Of a stretch of 64,000 nt of DNA, positions 42,977 to 54,128 are shown one piece after another. The position numbers and the translations under genes were made by a program. Under the pieces are notes generated by a model. The model ran no database searches and was not told where the DNA came from. It worked only from the letters and a program-made list of their open reading frames with translations. Within the stretch, counting starts at the first letter, position 1, and every line of letters begins with the position of its first letter. Source of the DNA: Mycobacteriaceae bacterium (GTDB lineage: Bacteria; Actinomycetota; Actinomycetes; Mycobacteriales; Mycobacteriaceae). The DNA is taken from contig JAIEPH010000002.1 of assembly GCA_019749805.1 (NCBI GenBank), positions 1 through 64,000 of the forward strand, in the 5' to 3' direction.

Positions 42977-44301
42977 GCACCGATCCACTTCGTCGCTCCC
43001 CACGCGGAGCGCTCTTCTCGCGGGGCTCGTGGGCGGAGACCAGGCGCGTCACGTCCATTCTTCGCAAGGAGACTGTCGGCGGGGCGATCCTGCTGGTGGC
43101 CTCGGCCGTAGCCTTGATATGGGCCAATTCGCCGTGGTCGGCGACTTACTTCGGGCTTCGAGATATGGAGATCGGCGGTGAACCGCTAGGTCTGCATTTG
43201 AACCTGACCCTGGGCGAGTGGGCCGCCGACGGGTTGCTCGCGATCTTCTTCTTCATCGTCGGACTGGAACTCAAGCGCGAGTTCGTCGCGGGTGATCTGC
43301 GCGACCCAAGCCGTGCTGCCCTGCCGATCGCCGCCGCCGTCGGGGGAATGGTGGTGCCGGCGCTGATCTTCGTTGCGGTGACGGCCCATGTCGGAGACGG
43401 CGCCACTCGGGGCTGGGCGATCCCGACCGCGACCGACATCGCGTTCGCGGTCGCTGTACTCGCCGTCATCTCGACACACCTTCCGTCTGCGCTTCGCACC
43501 TTCTTGTTGACTCTCGCGGTGGTCGACGATCTCCTGGCAGTCACGGTGATCGCCGTTTTCTACACCGACGACATCAAGATCTGGGCGCTGGGTCTCTCAG
43601 CCATACCGCTCACGCTTTTCGCGCTGTGTGTGCAGCGTCGGGTCGATTCATGGTGGCTTTTGGTGCCGCTCGCTGCGGCCACATGGGTGCTGATGCACGA
43701 GTCCGGTGTGCATGCCACAGTCGCCGGCGTGCTGCTCGGCTTCACGGTGCCGGTGGTGCGCTCAGCTGCGGCCGGCGGTCCTGAGGCGGGCCCAGGGTTG
43801 GCTGAGCAGTTCGAGCACAAACTGCGCCCATTGTCGGCAGGTATCGCCGTGCCCGTTTTCGCGTTCTTCGCGGCGGGGGTTGCTATCGGTGGATTCAACG
43901 GACTGATCACTGCGTTGAGCGACCCGATTGCCCTGGGCATCGTGCTCGGACTCGTAGTGGGCAAGCCCGTCGGGATCTTTTTGACAACGCGGGTGCTTTC
44001 CGCCGTGACCCGCGCCACTCTCGATTCGGCGTTGCGGTGGATCGACGTGCTAGGCATCTCGATGCTGGCGGGTATCGGATTCACGGTGTCGTTGCTGATA
44101 GGTGACCTCGCGTACGGCTTGGGATCGCATCGTGACGAAGTCGTGAAGATGGGTGTGCTGACCGGGTCGGTATGCGCCGCTCTGCTGGCAGCGGTGCTGT
44201 TGCGGCTGCGCAACCGCCAATATCGGGCGATCCACGAGATCGAGAGCGCCGACGCTGATCATGATGGTGTGCCCGATGTCTACGACGCTCGGCAGGACTG
44301 A
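42973..44301 (+). CDS. nhaA: Na+/H+ antiporter NhaA
   Basis: A 442-residue antiporter with about 12 helices. The transport core is intact: TDIAFA (154-159) in the unwound helix IV and the paired aspartates VVDDL (Asp185/Asp186) in helix V; KRE at 101-103 belongs to the cytoplasmic funnel. It ends with an acidic tail carrying [12 protein letters not shown] (427-438), which looks like a calcium-binding DxDxDG loop and is not part of the usual NhaA. TTG at 42973 is the only start that includes the first helix. It expels Na+ in exchange for protons. Confidence 0.9.
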   Translation: MSTDPLRRSPRGALFSRGSWAETRRVTSILRKETVGGAILLVASAVALIWANSPWSATYFGLRDMEIGGEPLGLHLNLTLGEWAADGLLAIFFFIVGLELKREFVAGDLRDPSRAALPIAAAVGGMVVPALIFVAVTAHVGDGATRGWAIPTATDIAFAVAVLAVISTHLPSALRTFLLTLAVVDDLLAVTVIAVFYTDDIKIWALGLSAIPLTLFALCVQRRVDSWWLLVPLAAATWVLMHESGVHATVAGVLLGFTVPVVRSAAAGGPEAGPGLAEQFEHKLRPLSAGIAVPVFAFFAAGVAIGGFNGLITALSDPIALGIVLGLVVGKPVGIFLTTRVLSAVTRATLDSALRWIDVLGISMLAGIGFTVSLLIGDLAYGLGSHRDEVVKMGVLTGSVCAALLAAVLLRLRNRQYRAIHEIESADADHDGVPDVYDARQD

Positions 44302-44328
44302 ACCGAGGCCGTTGCGTAGACTGACGGG

Positions 44329-46245
44329 ATGCTTGAACAGATCCGCGGCCCCGCAGATCTGCAGCACTTGACCCAGTCACAGATGAGTGGCCTGGCCCAG
44401 GAAATCCGCGAATTCCTGATTCACAAGGTCGCTGCCACCGGAGGCCACCTCGGCCCCAATCTCGGTGTGGTCGAGCTCACCCTTGCGCTGCATCGGGTGT
44501 TCGACTCGCCGCACGATCCGATCATCTTCGACACCGGACACCAGTCCTACGTGCACAAGATGCTGACGGGTCGCAGCCACGATTTCGACAGCTTGCGCAA
44601 GAAGGGCGGCCTGTCGGGCTACCCATCGCGCAGCGAGAGCGAGCACGACTGGGTCGAATCCAGCCACGCCAGCGCCGCGTTGTCGTATGCCGACGGCCTG
44701 GCCAAGGCCTTCGAGCTGTCCGGGCACCGCAACCGTCACGTGGTCGCCGTCGTCGGCGACGGCGCCCTGACCGGCGGCATGTGCTGGGAGGCCCTGAACA
44801 ACATCGCCGCGTCCCGTCGCCCGGTGGTCATCATCGTCAACGACAACGGCCGCAGCTATGCGCCCACGATCGGTGGCTTCGCCGAACACATGGCCGGGCT
44901 TCGCCTGCAACCCGGCTACGAACGAGTACTCGAGGAGGGCCGCAAGGCCGTCCAGAAAATGCCGATCATCGGCGAGATCTGCTACCAGTGCATGCACAGC
45001 ATCAAGGCCGGCATCAAAGACGCGCTCTCGCCGCAGGTGATGTTCACCGATCTGGGCCTGAAGTACGTCGGCCCGATCGACGGTCACGATGAGCACGCAG
45101 TGGAGAACGCGCTGCGCCATGCGCGTGGCTTCAACGCACCCGTGATCGTGCACGTCGTCACCCGCAAGGGCATGGGGTACGCCCCGGCCGAGAACGACGA
45201 GGCCGACCAGATGCACTCCTGCGGTGTCATCGATCCCGAGACGGGGCTGGCCACATCGGTGCCGGGGCCCGGGTGGACGTCGGCGTTCTCCGAAGCACTC
45301 ATCGGCTATGCCGCCCGGCGGCGCGACATCGTGGCCATCACCGCCGCGATGCCCGGCCCGACCGGTCTGTCCGAGTTCCGCAAACGGTTCCCCGACAGGT
45401 TCTTCGACGTCGGCATCGCCGAGCAGCATGCGATGACGTCGGCCGCCGGTCTGGCGATGGGTGGCATGCACCCGGTCGTGGCGATCTACTCGACGTTCCT
45501 CAACCGCGCGTTCGACCAGGTCATGATGGACGTCGCGCTGCACAAGCTGCCCGTCACGATGGTTCTGGATCGCTCCGGGGTCACCGGCCCGGACGGTGCC
45601 AGCCACAACGGCATCTGGGACCTGTCCATGCTGGGCATCGTCCCGGGCATGCGGGTGGCCGCCCCGCGCGACGGCGCCCGACTGCGCGAGGAACTTGGCG
45701 AAGCGCTCAACATCAAGGACGGGCCGACCGCCCTTCGGTTCCCCAAAGGCGATGTCGGCGAAGATATTCCGGCGGTCGAACGCCGTGGCGGCATCGATGT
45801 GCTCGCGGCCCCGGCCGACGGCCTGTCCGATGACGTGCTGATCGTGGCCGTCGGCCCGTTCGCGGCGATGGCGTTGACGGTCGCCGAGCGGCTGCGCAAC
45901 CAGGGCATCGGCGTCACGGTCGTGGACCCGCGGTGGGTCCTTCCGGTGCCCGCCGCCCTCGGTGAGTTGGCGGCCGCGCACAAGCTGGTGGTCACCATCG
46001 AGGACAACGGTGTGCAGGGTGGTATCGGTTCGGCGGTGTCGGCGGCGCTGCGCCGGGCAGAGATCGACGTGCCCTGCCGCGACGCCGGGTTGCCTCAGGA
46101 GTTCTTCGCACACGCATCGCGCGGTGAGGTGCTTGCCGAGGTCGGACTGACCGATCGCAACATCGCCCGCCAGATCACCGGCTGGGTGGCGGCTCAGGGT
46201 TCCGCGGTGGCACCCGAACGCGAGGTCAGCGAACGCTTCGACTAG
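44329..46245 (+). CDS. dxs: 1-deoxy-D-xylulose-5-phosphate synthase Dxs
   Basis: A 638-residue thiamine-diphosphate enzyme, first step of the MEP isoprenoid pathway (pyruvate + glyceraldehyde 3-phosphate). Visible are [14 protein letters not shown] (about 38-51), the ThDP/Mg site [16 protein letters not shown] (about 144-159), the transketolase middle domain with [10 protein letters not shown] (about 360-369, catalytic glutamate and histidine) and a C-terminal domain. It follows nhaA by 27 bp and overlaps the convergent PhoD-like gene by 20 bp. Confidence 0.97.
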   Translation: MLEQIRGPADLQHLTQSQMSGLAQEIREFLIHKVAATGGHLGPNLGVVELTLALHRVFDSPHDPIIFDTGHQSYVHKMLTGRSHDFDSLRKKGGLSGYPSRSESEHDWVESSHASAALSYADGLAKAFELSGHRNRHVVAVVGDGALTGGMCWEALNNIAASRRPVVIIVNDNGRSYAPTIGGFAEHMAGLRLQPGYERVLEEGRKAVQKMPIIGEICYQCMHSIKAGIKDALSPQVMFTDLGLKYVGPIDGHDEHAVENALRHARGFNAPVIVHVVTRKGMGYAPAENDEADQMHSCGVIDPETGLATSVPGPGWTSAFSEALIGYAARRRDIVAITAAMPGPTGLSEFRKRFPDRFFDVGIAEQHAMTSAAGLAMGGMHPVVAIYSTFLNRAFDQVMMDVALHKLPVTMVLDRSGVTGPDGASHNGIWDLSMLGIVPGMRVAAPRDGARLREELGEALNIKDGPTALRFPKGDVGEDIPAVERRGGIDVLAAPADGLSDDVLIVAVGPFAAMALTVAERLRNQGIGVTVVDPRWVLPVPAALGELAAAHKLVVTIEDNGVQGGIGSAVSAALRRAEIDVPCRDAGLPQEFFAHASRGEVLAEVGLTDRNIARQITGWVAAQGSAVAPEREVSERFD

Positions 46246-47911
46246 CGCTTCTTCGGACCGAGGTGCTCTCTGTCAGTGAGACGCGGCCTACTTCTTCCAA
46301 AGACGTTGTCCTGCGCGGCTGTTCAAAGAACACCTCGGCGCTGCGACCGTCGACCTCGAGGGTCGCGATCGTGTTCCCGAACAGGGGCCCACAGACGTTC
46401 GTCCACGTCAACGGCGGTGACTCGACGCCGTTCCGGCGCACCCACCATCGCGTGAACGCAGCAGCGGGACGGGTCCAGCTCAACGCGAAAGCGGGTTTGA
46501 CGAACAGCGGCACGTAGTTGTGCACCGGAGAGCAGACCAGCTGATGTACTGCCGACCCGCTCGGTGACACGCCGTCGAGTCGGGCGCGGGCGGCGTAGCT
46601 GTGGTGGACGTCGCCCGACAGCACGCTGATGGTCGCGGGCCGGTCAGGATGGTTGGCGATCCTCGTGATCATCTCCGCCAGCCGTACCAAGGACTTGTAG
46701 AACGCCGGCCAGTGTTCGAAATCGCCTGCCCTGCGCAAAAACTCGCCGATCCTGCCGCGCCTGCCCGGACGGTCTGCCGCCTTTTCGTTGAGCGTCTCCA
46801 GATCACCGATCGCTGGTGGCATCAACCACGGCACCGACGAGGCAAGGATCAGATGGTCCAACTGCTCGGGATGCTCCTCGGCCTTGGCCTCGACCCACCG
46901 GAATTCGTCTTCGCCGATCATCATGCGCTCACCGGATTCCAGGATGCGCCCGTTCCGTGAGTCGATCATGATCAGCCGCGTCCGTCCGAGATCCCATCGG
47001 TAGCTGAACCGGATGCCTTTGTGCGCCTCGATCTCGCGGTCGGCCCGGCCGGCAAGCTCGGCGAGATGCGGCCATGTGTCACCTTCTATGGCCAGCAGGC
47101 GTTGGTAGTCCTCGTTGTCGGCCAGCTCGTCCGGGCTCAGGTTCCCCAGATGTTGGTACACCCAGTAGGACGCGAGTCCGGCGCGGATCCGGTCTTGCCA
47201 CCACGGCTCCTTGGCCATGCTGGCGCGCCAGGACGCCGAGGTGTTCCAATCATCGCGGATGTCGTGGTCGTCGAAGATCATCGCCGTGGGCACGGTGGAC
47301 ATCAGCCATCTAATCTCCGGGTCGCCCCAGGAATGGCGGTACAGCCGTTCGTACTCAGCGAAGCTGACGACTTCGTCGGGCGGACGATTGCCGTTTCGGT
47401 GATGCCGGGCGCGGCGCTTGTTGACACGGCGCTGCTCGTCGGGTGGGAGTTCGTCGGCGTAGAGCTGATCACCGAGCAGGATCAGGGCTTCCGGCCACTG
47501 GTCGATCGGGCGTACGGCCATCCGTGACGCGTACGAATCGAGCGCGTCGTACTTGATCTTGGACTCGATCTTCTTCACTTCGGTCTTGGGGTAGCGACAC
47601 GACCCGAATATGGCGCGCAATCGATGCGCCGTGTCGGGGCCCCGGGTCCGGATGACGCTCGGCGGAAACTCGGAGAAGGCCGGGTCGGTGAGCGGCCATA
47701 CCGTCTCTCCATTGAACGTCACCTGGTACTCGGTCACGCTGTCCGGCTTCAGCCCGGTGACCGTGACGAGTGCGAAGTGATGGCCCTGCACCTCGAACGT
47801 CGGCGCCGAACAGCCCAGAATGTCGACGGCGCCCGCGTTTTCGGTCTGGACCCACACCAGTGCGGTCGTGTCCGAGACATGCCGCAGCGTCGGTCCGAGG
47901 AGCAAGCTCAC
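46226..47911 (-). CDS. PhoD-type metallophosphatase
   Basis: A 561-residue alkaline phosphatase D-like protein. An N-terminal beta domain (about 1-95) precedes the metallophosphatase domain: [10 protein letters not shown] (about 105-114), [15 protein letters not shown] (metal site), [13 protein letters not shown] (about 213-225) and [11 protein letters not shown] (about 431-441). No signal peptide or Tat motif is seen, so it may be intracellular. The frame is open 64 codons upstream; I use the GTG at 47911 because a TAATGT box lies 7 nt before it. Confidence 0.85.
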   Translation of the reverse strand: MSLLLGPTLRHVSDTTALVWVQTENAGAVDILGCSAPTFEVQGHHFALVTVTGLKPDSVTEYQVTFNGETVWPLTDPAFSEFPPSVIRTRGPDTAHRLRAIFGSCRYPKTEVKKIESKIKYDALDSYASRMAVRPIDQWPEALILLGDQLYADELPPDEQRRVNKRRARHHRNGNRPPDEVVSFAEYERLYRHSWGDPEIRWLMSTVPTAMIFDDHDIRDDWNTSASWRASMAKEPWWQDRIRAGLASYWVYQHLGNLSPDELADNEDYQRLLAIEGDTWPHLAELAGRADREIEAHKGIRFSYRWDLGRTRLIMIDSRNGRILESGERMMIGEDEFRWVEAKAEEHPEQLDHLILASSVPWLMPPAIGDLETLNEKAADRPGRRGRIGEFLRRAGDFEHWPAFYKSLVRLAEMITRIANHPDRPATISVLSGDVHHSYAARARLDGVSPSGSAVHQLVCSPVHNYVPLFVKPAFALSWTRPAAAFTRWWVRRNGVESPPLTWTNVCGPLFGNTIATLEVDGRSAEVFFEQPRRTTSLEEVGRVSLTESTSVRRSASRSVR

Positions 47912-47918
47912 CGAGTCG

Positions 47919-47924
47919 ACATTA
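47919..47924 (-). promoter_or_regulatory. -10 box of a leaderless promoter (PhoD-like gene)
   Basis: TAATGT on the minus strand lies 7 nt before the GTG at 47911. Confidence 0.5.
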
Positions 47925-47980
47925 GGGCACCTGGCGGGCCGCGTCCTGAAGTCACGACAGGCTCGTGACAGAGTCTGGTC

Positions 47981-48889
47981 ATGGATGCTGAACTCGAACG
48001 CTGGAAGGCTGCCGGCCGGCACTTCGACTATCTGGGCTTCGATATCTTCTACCGGGTCGACGGGCCGCCGATCGGCCAGGCACCCGTCCTGCTGGCGATC
48101 CACGGCTACCCGTTCAACTCATCGGATTGGTCGCTGATCTGGCCCGCATTGGTCGAGCGGTTCACCGTCGTCGCGCCCGACATGATCGGTATGGGCTTCT
48201 CGGCCAAACCCGTCGCCTACGGCTACTCGGTGCATGATCACGCGGACATGCACGAGGCATTGCTCGACCATTTGAACGTCGATGTCTGCCACATGCTCGC
48301 GCACGACCTCGGCGACTCTGTCGGCCAGGAGCTGTTGGCCCGCAGCGAGTTCGGTCAGCACGCGTATGGATCGCCGCGCTACCAGTCGATCACCTGGCTC
48401 AACGGCGGAATGTTCAACGAGGCCTACACGCCGCGCACCATGCAGAAGCTGATGTCCGGGACACCGCTCGGCGATCTGATGAGTCCCCTGCAGGGCAGCC
48501 CGCTGTCGCGACGGATCGTGGAGCCGACGATCAACGAGATGTTCGGCCCCAACACCAAGCCCTCACGCGAGTTGATGGACCGATTCCACGAGATCCTCGA
48601 ATACAACGACGGCAAGCGGGTGATGCACAAGGTCGGACGGTTCCTGGCCGACCGGTACACCCACCGCAATCGTTGGGTGCGCGCCATGCGCGAGACCGCG
48701 GTGCCGATGCGGCTCATCGACGGGCCCATCGACCCCAATTCCGGTGCCCATATGGCTCGCCGGTATGCCGAGGTCATTCCCGACGCGGACGTGGTGATGC
48801 TCGCCGACGACATAGGTCACTGGCCGCAGATCGAAGCCCCCGACGCGGTGCTGAAGCACTTCCTGGCCCACGTCGACCGGGTCAGCTAG
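47981..48889 (+). CDS. Alpha/beta hydrolase with Asp nucleophile (epoxide hydrolase/dehalogenase-like)
   Basis: A 302-residue hydrolase. The oxyanion segment HGYPFNSSDW (about 41-50) precedes MLAHDLGDSVG (about 105-115), where an aspartate sits at the nucleophile elbow, as in epoxide hydrolases and haloalkane dehalogenases. The acid may lie in the DGPIDP loop and GHWPQIEAPD (about 282-291) supplies the histidine. The substrate is unknown. It is divergent from the PhoD-like gene and overlaps the convergent RNase D gene by 8 bp. Confidence 0.85.
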   Translation: MDAELERWKAAGRHFDYLGFDIFYRVDGPPIGQAPVLLAIHGYPFNSSDWSLIWPALVERFTVVAPDMIGMGFSAKPVAYGYSVHDHADMHEALLDHLNVDVCHMLAHDLGDSVGQELLARSEFGQHAYGSPRYQSITWLNGGMFNEAYTPRTMQKLMSGTPLGDLMSPLQGSPLSRRIVEPTINEMFGPNTKPSRELMDRFHEILEYNDGKRVMHKVGRFLADRYTHRNRWVRAMRETAVPMRLIDGPIDPNSGAHMARRYAEVIPDADVVMLADDIGHWPQIEAPDAVLKHFLAHVDRVS

Positions 48890-50177
48890 TCGCCTCGGCG
48901 TCAGAGGTGGCGGGGTCGGGGTACAGCGCGTCGGTCAGCACGGGGTCGACGAGTTCGCGCTGCCACTGCCGTGCCCCCGCCTCTCGCAGGAAACCGTCGA
49001 TGGCCGCCTCTGTCGCTTCGCGTGATGGCAACGGCTGCCAATCCCAACACAACCGCCGCACGATCTCCGGGGTGATGACGTTCTCGGTCGGCACCGAAAT
49101 ACGCTGCGACAGTTCGGTGATACCGGACCGCGCCGCCTCCAGTCGGACGGCGGCTTCGGGTTTACGGCGCGCCCATCGCGATGCAGGTGGCGGACCGGTG
49201 GACGGTTCCTGCGACGTCGGCAGGTCGTCGGTGGTACGCGCACGCGCGAGCGCCTCCAGCCATACATGAGCCATTCGCCGCTGCCGTGAGCCCCCGAACA
49301 CCGGTAGGGCGGTGAGCTTTTCGACCGTGTCGGGGTCGACGGTGGCGGCGTTGACGATCGCCGCGTCGGGCAGGATGCGTCCCGGCGCAATGTCACGGCG
49401 CTGCGCGATGTGATCGCGCGTCGTCCACAGCTCGCGGACCGCCGCCAGCGCGCGTGCGTCACGGATCTTGTGGATGCCCGACGTGCGCCGCCAGCGGTCC
49501 CGCCGCGTCGGCATGGCCTCGACCGTCCGCAGATATTCGAATTCCTCTGCGGCCCAGCCGGATTTGTCCTGCTCCTGGAGAACAGCGGCGATCGCGTGGC
49601 GCAGGTCGAGCAGCACTTCGACGTCCAGCGCCGCGTAGTTCAACCATTCGTGCGGCAGCGGCCGCTGCGACCAGTCCGCTGCGCCGTGGCCCTTCGTCAA
49701 CTGCAGGCCGAGGAGCTTCTGCACCATCGTGGCGAGGTTCACCTTGTCGTAGCCGGCGAGACGGCCCCCGAGTTCGGTGTCATAGAGCTTCGTCGGGCGC
49801 ATACCGATCTCGGCAAGACAGGGCAGGTCCTGATCAGCCGCGTGCAGCACCCACTCGTCGGTGGACAGCACCTTCGCGACCGGAGCCAGCGTGGCGACGG
49901 GATCATCGCCGTGGTTGACCGGGTCGATCAGCACCGTGCCCGCACCGGCCCGCCGAATCTGGATCAGGTAGGCGCGATTCGAGTAGCGGAAGCCTGAGGC
50001 GCGTTCGGCATCGACCGCGAAGGGCCCTTCCCCGGACGCCAAAAGCTCAGCGGCCTTTTCGATATCGCGTGCGCTGACCGACAGGTCGGGCACGCCGTCG
50101 CGCGGCGCCAGCAGCGGTGTGGCTTCCGGCTCATCCTTCGAGCCTGACTCGGGGCCGGCCTCCTGGGGTTCGGCCAT
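48882..50177 (-). CDS. rnd: HRDC-domain ribonuclease D
   Basis: A 431-residue 3'-5' exoribonuclease of the DEDD-y class for tRNA and stable RNA maturation. The exonuclease motifs are present: FAVDAERASGF (Exo I, about 53-63), LHAADQDLPCLAE (Exo II, about 112-124) and NYAALDVEVLLDL (Exo III with Tyr and Asp, about 180-192). The HRDC domain spans about 240-315. The final 120 residues are a mycobacterial extension. It lies 3 bp downstream of the DUF3000 gene, so the two form an operon. Confidence 0.93.
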   Translation of the reverse strand: MAEPQEAGPESGSKDEPEATPLLAPRDGVPDLSVSARDIEKAAELLASGEGPFAVDAERASGFRYSNRAYLIQIRRAGAGTVLIDPVNHGDDPVATLAPVAKVLSTDEWVLHAADQDLPCLAEIGMRPTKLYDTELGGRLAGYDKVNLATMVQKLLGLQLTKGHGAADWSQRPLPHEWLNYAALDVEVLLDLRHAIAAVLQEQDKSGWAAEEFEYLRTVEAMPTRRDRWRRTSGIHKIRDARALAAVRELWTTRDHIAQRRDIAPGRILPDAAIVNAATVDPDTVEKLTALPVFGGSRQRRMAHVWLEALARARTTDDLPTSQEPSTGPPPASRWARRKPEAAVRLEAARSGITELSQRISVPTENVITPEIVRRLCWDWQPLPSREATEAAIDGFLREAGARQWQRELVDPVLTDALYPDPATSDAEATS

Positions 50178-50180
50178 GCG

Positions 50181-50762
50181 TCAGGCGCGCGTGCGGGAGC
50201 TCAAGTCGGTGACACCTGACGGCGGCAGGCCGGCGGCGTGCTCGAGCACCTCGCAGAACGCTTCGACATGTGGTCCCAACTCCAGGGTGGTCGCCGTCCA
50301 CGACGCCCGCAGTTCGAGCTGGTGGGCGCGCGGGGGACCGGAGATGTCGCCGTAGCGTACCGACGTGGTCGCGGTGACGGTGCCGCCCAGAGCGGTGACG
50401 TGCTCGGCCCGCGATTCCAGCGCGTCGACGAGCCAGCTCCACGCGACTTCGGGCAGCAGCGGGTCGACGGCTTCACTGGAGTCCAGGTCCGCCTGTATAT
50501 AAGCCACGAGACGCATCGTGCCATCCCACGCTTCGGCGCCCTCAGGGTCGTGCAGCAGGATCAGCCGTCCGAACGCGTCGCCCTCGGAGCGCTCGGGGAC
50601 GATGGCCGTCTCGGGATGGCGGACCTCCGCGCCCAGCGCGTAGCTGTACGGCGCCAGCCGCTGAGGCGGGCGAATCGGGCCGAGCTCGATCTCCGCCCGG
50701 ACGGTGGTGGCATTCATCGCCGCCACCGCTTCACGAAATTGAGCCGGTTCGGCGGTGGTCAC
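50181..50762 (-). CDS. DUF3000 protein (Rv2680 family)
   Basis: A 193-residue protein of the actinobacterial DUF3000 family, nearly always beside rnd. Conserved blocks are [35 protein letters not shown] split over residues 8-44, and [21 protein letters not shown] (about 69-89). No function is known; linkage suggests RNA processing. The GTG at 50762 has a TAGCTT box 6 nt upstream, so the operon message is probably leaderless. It is divergent from hemE. Confidence 0.88.
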   Translation of the reverse strand: MTTAEPAQFREAVAAMNATTVRAEIELGPIRPPQRLAPYSYALGAEVRHPETAIVPERSEGDAFGRLILLHDPEGAEAWDGTMRLVAYIQADLDSSEAVDPLLPEVAWSWLVDALESRAEHVTALGGTVTATTSVRYGDISGPPRAHQLELRASWTATTLELGPHVEAFCEVLEHAAGLPPSGVTDLSSRTRA

Positions 50763-50768
50763 CGTTCG

Positions 50769-50774
50769 AAGCTA
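50769..50774 (-). promoter_or_regulatory. -10 box of a leaderless promoter (DUF3000-rnd operon)
   Basis: TAGCTT on the minus strand lies 6 nt before the GTG at 50762. Confidence 0.5.
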
Positions 50775-50951
50775 GCCCCATTTGGCCAGGTGTGTGCGCA
50801 GGCGCGCCGATCTTGCCCGGTGAGGGGATCTCCCGTGGTCAGGCGTTGTTTGCTGCGCCCACCCAGGGCCCCACCTGTCCAGCGAGCGAAGCGGAGGTCA
50901 CCGGAGCGCGAATTGGGGTGTTGCGGGGCGCGCATGGCAGCATTGGACACG

Positions 50952-52001
50952 ATGACTACCCGCCGCGACCTGCCCGACTCGCCCTATCTCGCCGCCGCTT
51001 CAGGCCGCAAGCCGAGCCGCGTGCCGGTGTGGTTCATGCGGCAGGCGGGACGTTCGCTGCCCGAGTATCGGGCGCTGCGGGCGAAGAACACGATGATGCA
51101 GGCCTGCTTCGACGCGGAGCTGATCACCGAGATCACCCTGCAGCCGATTCGCAGGCACGGCGTGGACGCCGCGATCCTCTTCTCCGACATCGTCGTGCCG
51201 CTGCGGGCCGCGGGCATCGAGCTCGACATCGTGCCCGACGTCGGACCGGTGATCGAGCACCCGGTGCGCACCATCGGCGACGTCAACGCGATCAAACCGC
51301 TTGAATTGCAGCAGGTTGCACCCGTGGCCGACGCCATCACGCAGCTGACCGTCGAACTCGGCGATGTCCCGCTCATCGGCTTCGCCGGTGCTCCGTTCAC
51401 GCTGGCGTCCTATCTCGTGGAGGGCGGCCCCAGCCGCAACCACGAGCGCACCAAGGCGATGATGCTCGGCGAATCCGACACCTGGCACGCGCTGATGACG
51501 GCGCTGACCGATGTGACCATCGCCTTTCTGCAGACGCAGGTCAGCGCCGGTGTGGATGCCATCCAGCTGTTCGATTCGTGGGCCGGGACGCTCTCGCTGG
51601 CCGATTACCGCAGCTACGTGCTGCCGCACAGTTCACGGGTGTTCTCGACCCTCGAGGACGCCGGTGTGCCGATGACCCACTTCGGCGTGGGCACCGCCGA
51701 ATTGCTCGGTGCGATGGGTGAGGCCGGGGCCACCGTCGTCGGCGTCGACTGGCGCACCTCGCTGGCAGACGCCGCGACACGGGTGCCGCCCAACACGGCG
51801 CTGCAGGGAAACCTTGATCCGGTCGTGCTGCTGGCGGGCTGGCCGGTCGTCGAACGGGCGGCGCGAGCCGTCGTCGAGGACGCTCGTCGCGCGGTCGACG
51901 CCGGAGCCACCGGCCACATCTTCAATCTCGGCCACGGCGTGCTGCCACCCACCGACCCCGGCGTGATCACGGAACTGGTCTCGTTGGTGCATTCGCTGTG
52001 A
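50952..52001 (+). CDS. hemE: Uroporphyrinogen decarboxylase HemE
   Basis: A 349-residue enzyme converting uroporphyrinogen III to coproporphyrinogen III. The substrate-site motif [16 protein letters not shown] (about 18-33), [12 protein letters not shown] (catalytic aspartate, about 70-81), [18 protein letters not shown] (about 130-147) and [10 protein letters not shown] near the end are typical. I start at the ATG at 50952 (TTRRDLP), matching relatives; an ATG six codons upstream is also open. It overlaps hemY by 4 bp and begins the hemE-hemY-hemQ operon. Confidence 0.95.
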   Translation: MTTRRDLPDSPYLAAASGRKPSRVPVWFMRQAGRSLPEYRALRAKNTMMQACFDAELITEITLQPIRRHGVDAAILFSDIVVPLRAAGIELDIVPDVGPVIEHPVRTIGDVNAIKPLELQQVAPVADAITQLTVELGDVPLIGFAGAPFTLASYLVEGGPSRNHERTKAMMLGESDTWHALMTALTDVTIAFLQTQVSAGVDAIQLFDSWAGTLSLADYRSYVLPHSSRVFSTLEDAGVPMTHFGVGTAELLGAMGEAGATVVGVDWRTSLADAATRVPPNTALQGNLDPVVLLAGWPVVERAARAVVEDARRAVDAGATGHIFNLGHGVLPPTDPGVITELVSLVHSL

Positions 52002-53374
52002 GCATGTCGTATTGCGTTGTCGGCGGGGGCATTTCAGGCCTTGTCGCCGCCTATCGGCTGCGGGTGGCGGCGGGGCCCGACGCGTCGATAACGCTGTTCG
52101 ACCCGGCCGACCGTCTCGGCGGTGTGCTGCGGACCGAGCGGATCGGCGGCCAGCTGATGGACGTCGGCGCGGAGGCGTTCGTCGCCCGCCGTCCCGAGGT
52201 GCCGGCACTGCTGGCCGAGCTGGGGCTGAGCGGAAAACAGATCGGCACGACCGGGGCGCGGCCGCTGATCTACAGCCAGGGACATCTGCATCCGTTGCCG
52301 ACCGGCACTCTGCAGGGCATTCCGGCGCATCCGGGAGCGCTGGCCGGCCTCGTGGACGACGCGACGCTGGCCCGGATTCGCGACGAACGAGCGCGGCCAC
52401 TGCACTGGCGCCCAGGCGCCGACCCCTCGGTCGCCGAGCTGGTCGGGGACCGCTTCGGGGACCAGGTGGTGGCCCGCTCGGTAGATCCCCTGCTGGCAGG
52501 TGTGTACGCGGGGTCGTCGGCCACCATCGGCCTCCGTTCGGCCCTGCCGGCGCTGACGGCGGCGCTTGACCGCGGAGCGCGCAGTCTGACGGACGCGGTG
52601 CGCGACGCGCTGGCGGCGTCGGGTCCGTCGGTGGCGACGGGCTCGGTGTTCGGGGCGATCGAGGGCGGCTACGCGGTGCTGGTGGACGAGCTGGTCCGGC
52701 GCGCGGGACTCCGCTGGCTTCAGGTCACCGTCGAGCGGGTTGACCGATCTTCGCGCGGCTGGGACATCGTCGACGACGAGGGCGTGCGCCACCACGCCGA
52801 CGCGACGGTGTTGGCCGTACCCGCACCGCGGCTCGCCCGCCTTGCCGAGGGCGTTGCCCCACGCACCGCCGCGGCGGCACGACAAATCGGGGTGGCGTCC
52901 ACTGCGCTGGTGGCGTTGGCACTGCCTGGTGGCACGCCGGTGCCGCAACAGTCCGGGGTGCTGGTGGCTGCGGGAGAACGGTTGCGCGCCAAGGCGATAA
53001 CCCTGTCGACGCAGAAGTGGGGACGGCGCGGCAACGTCGAGCTCGTGCGCTTGTCATACGGCAGATTCGGCGACGATCTCGCACTCCACGCGGGTGACGA
53101 AGACCTGCTGGCGTGGGCGGGGCAGGATCTGGCCACGGTGTTCGGGGTGAGGACGGATCCCGAGGACTGTCACGTCCAGCGGTGGATCGACGCGATGCCG
53201 CAATACGGGCCCGGGCACGGCGCATTGGTCGCCGAGCTGCGGGCCGGCCTGCCGCCGACCTTGGCCGTGGCCGGCGCCTATCTGGACGGCATCGGCGTGC
53301 CTGCATGTGTCGCCGCGGCAACCAGGGCGGCTGCGTCGCTGGTCACCGTCGCGAGAGCGACGAATAAAGCCTGA
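51998..53374 (+). CDS. hemY: Coproporphyrinogen III oxidase (HemY/CgoX, formerly protoporphyrinogen oxidase)
   Basis: A 458-residue FAD enzyme. The dinucleotide motif [16 protein letters not shown] (about 7-22), the [12 protein letters not shown] segment and a C-terminal FAD closure around [21 protein letters not shown] (about 424-444) are present. With hemE and hemQ alongside, the operon encodes the coproporphyrin-dependent branch used by Actinobacteria, in which this enzyme makes coproporphyrin III. It starts at GTG 51998, overlapping the hemE stop (GTGA). Confidence 0.93.
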   Translation: MSMSYCVVGGGISGLVAAYRLRVAAGPDASITLFDPADRLGGVLRTERIGGQLMDVGAEAFVARRPEVPALLAELGLSGKQIGTTGARPLIYSQGHLHPLPTGTLQGIPAHPGALAGLVDDATLARIRDERARPLHWRPGADPSVAELVGDRFGDQVVARSVDPLLAGVYAGSSATIGLRSALPALTAALDRGARSLTDAVRDALAASGPSVATGSVFGAIEGGYAVLVDELVRRAGLRWLQVTVERVDRSSRGWDIVDDEGVRHHADATVLAVPAPRLARLAEGVAPRTAAAARQIGVASTALVALALPGGTPVPQQSGVLVAAGERLRAKAITLSTQKWGRRGNVELVRLSYGRFGDDLALHAGDEDLLAWAGQDLATVFGVRTDPEDCHVQRWIDAMPQYGPGHGALVAELRAGLPPTLAVAGAYLDGIGVPACVAAATRAAASLVTVARATNKA

Positions 53375-53399
53375 GCCCGGGCGTGGCACGATAGGTCCC

Positions 53400-54104
53400 A
53401 TGGCCAAGCTCGACTACGACGCGCTCAACTCAACTGTCCGCTACCTGATGTTCTCGGTGTTCTCTGTGGAGCCAGGGGTACTTGGCGCGGAAGATGGGGC
53501 GCGGGCCGGCGTCGTCGACGAGACGGCGACCTTCCTCAAACAGCAGGAAGACAAGGGTGTCGTGGTACGTGGAATCTATGACATCGCCGGCATGCGGGCC
53601 GACGCCGACTTCATGTTCTGGACCCACGCCGAAACCGTCGAGGCGTTGCAGGCCACCTACTCGGATTTTCGCCGCACGACCACACTGGGCCGAGCGAGCG
53701 ATCCCGTGTGGAGCAGCGTCGCGTTGCACCGGCCCGCCGAGTTCAACAAGAGCCACATTCCGGCATTCCTGGCCGGCGAGGATCCCGGGGCGTACGTGTG
53801 TGTCTATCCGTTCGTGCGGTCGCTGGAGTGGTACCTGCTGCCCGACGACGAGCGTCGCAAGATGCTGGCCGAACACGGCATGGCCGCCCGGGAGTACAAG
53901 GACGTACGCGCGAACACGGTGCCCGCTTTCGCGCTGGGAGACTACGAGTGGATCCTCGCGTTCGAGGCGCCAGAGCTGTATCGCATCGTCGACCTTATGC
54001 GTGAACTGCGCGCGACCGACGCCCGCCGGCACACTCGCGAAGAGACCCCGTTCTTCACCGGTCCGCGGGTGAGCGTGGAAGAGTTGGTCACCAGACTCCC
54101 GTAA
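53400..54104 (+). CDS. hemQ: Coproheme decarboxylase HemQ (ChdC)
   Basis: A 234-residue member of the chlorite dismutase-like family that decarboxylates coproheme to haem b with peroxide. Conserved blocks are [14 protein letters not shown] near the start, [22 protein letters not shown] (split over about 57-78), [15 protein letters not shown] (about 117-131, with a histidine) and [21 protein letters not shown] (about 133-153). Length matches the actinobacterial enzymes. It lies 25 bp after hemY. Confidence 0.93.
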   Translation: MAKLDYDALNSTVRYLMFSVFSVEPGVLGAEDGARAGVVDETATFLKQQEDKGVVVRGIYDIAGMRADADFMFWTHAETVEALQATYSDFRRTTTLGRASDPVWSSVALHRPAEFNKSHIPAFLAGEDPGAYVCVYPFVRSLEWYLLPDDERRKMLAEHGMAAREYKDVRANTVPAFALGDYEWILAFEAPELYRIVDLMRELRATDARRHTREETPFFTGPRVSVEELVTRLP

Positions 54105-54128
54105 CCCGGCTCCGGCGGAAGGACCCCG

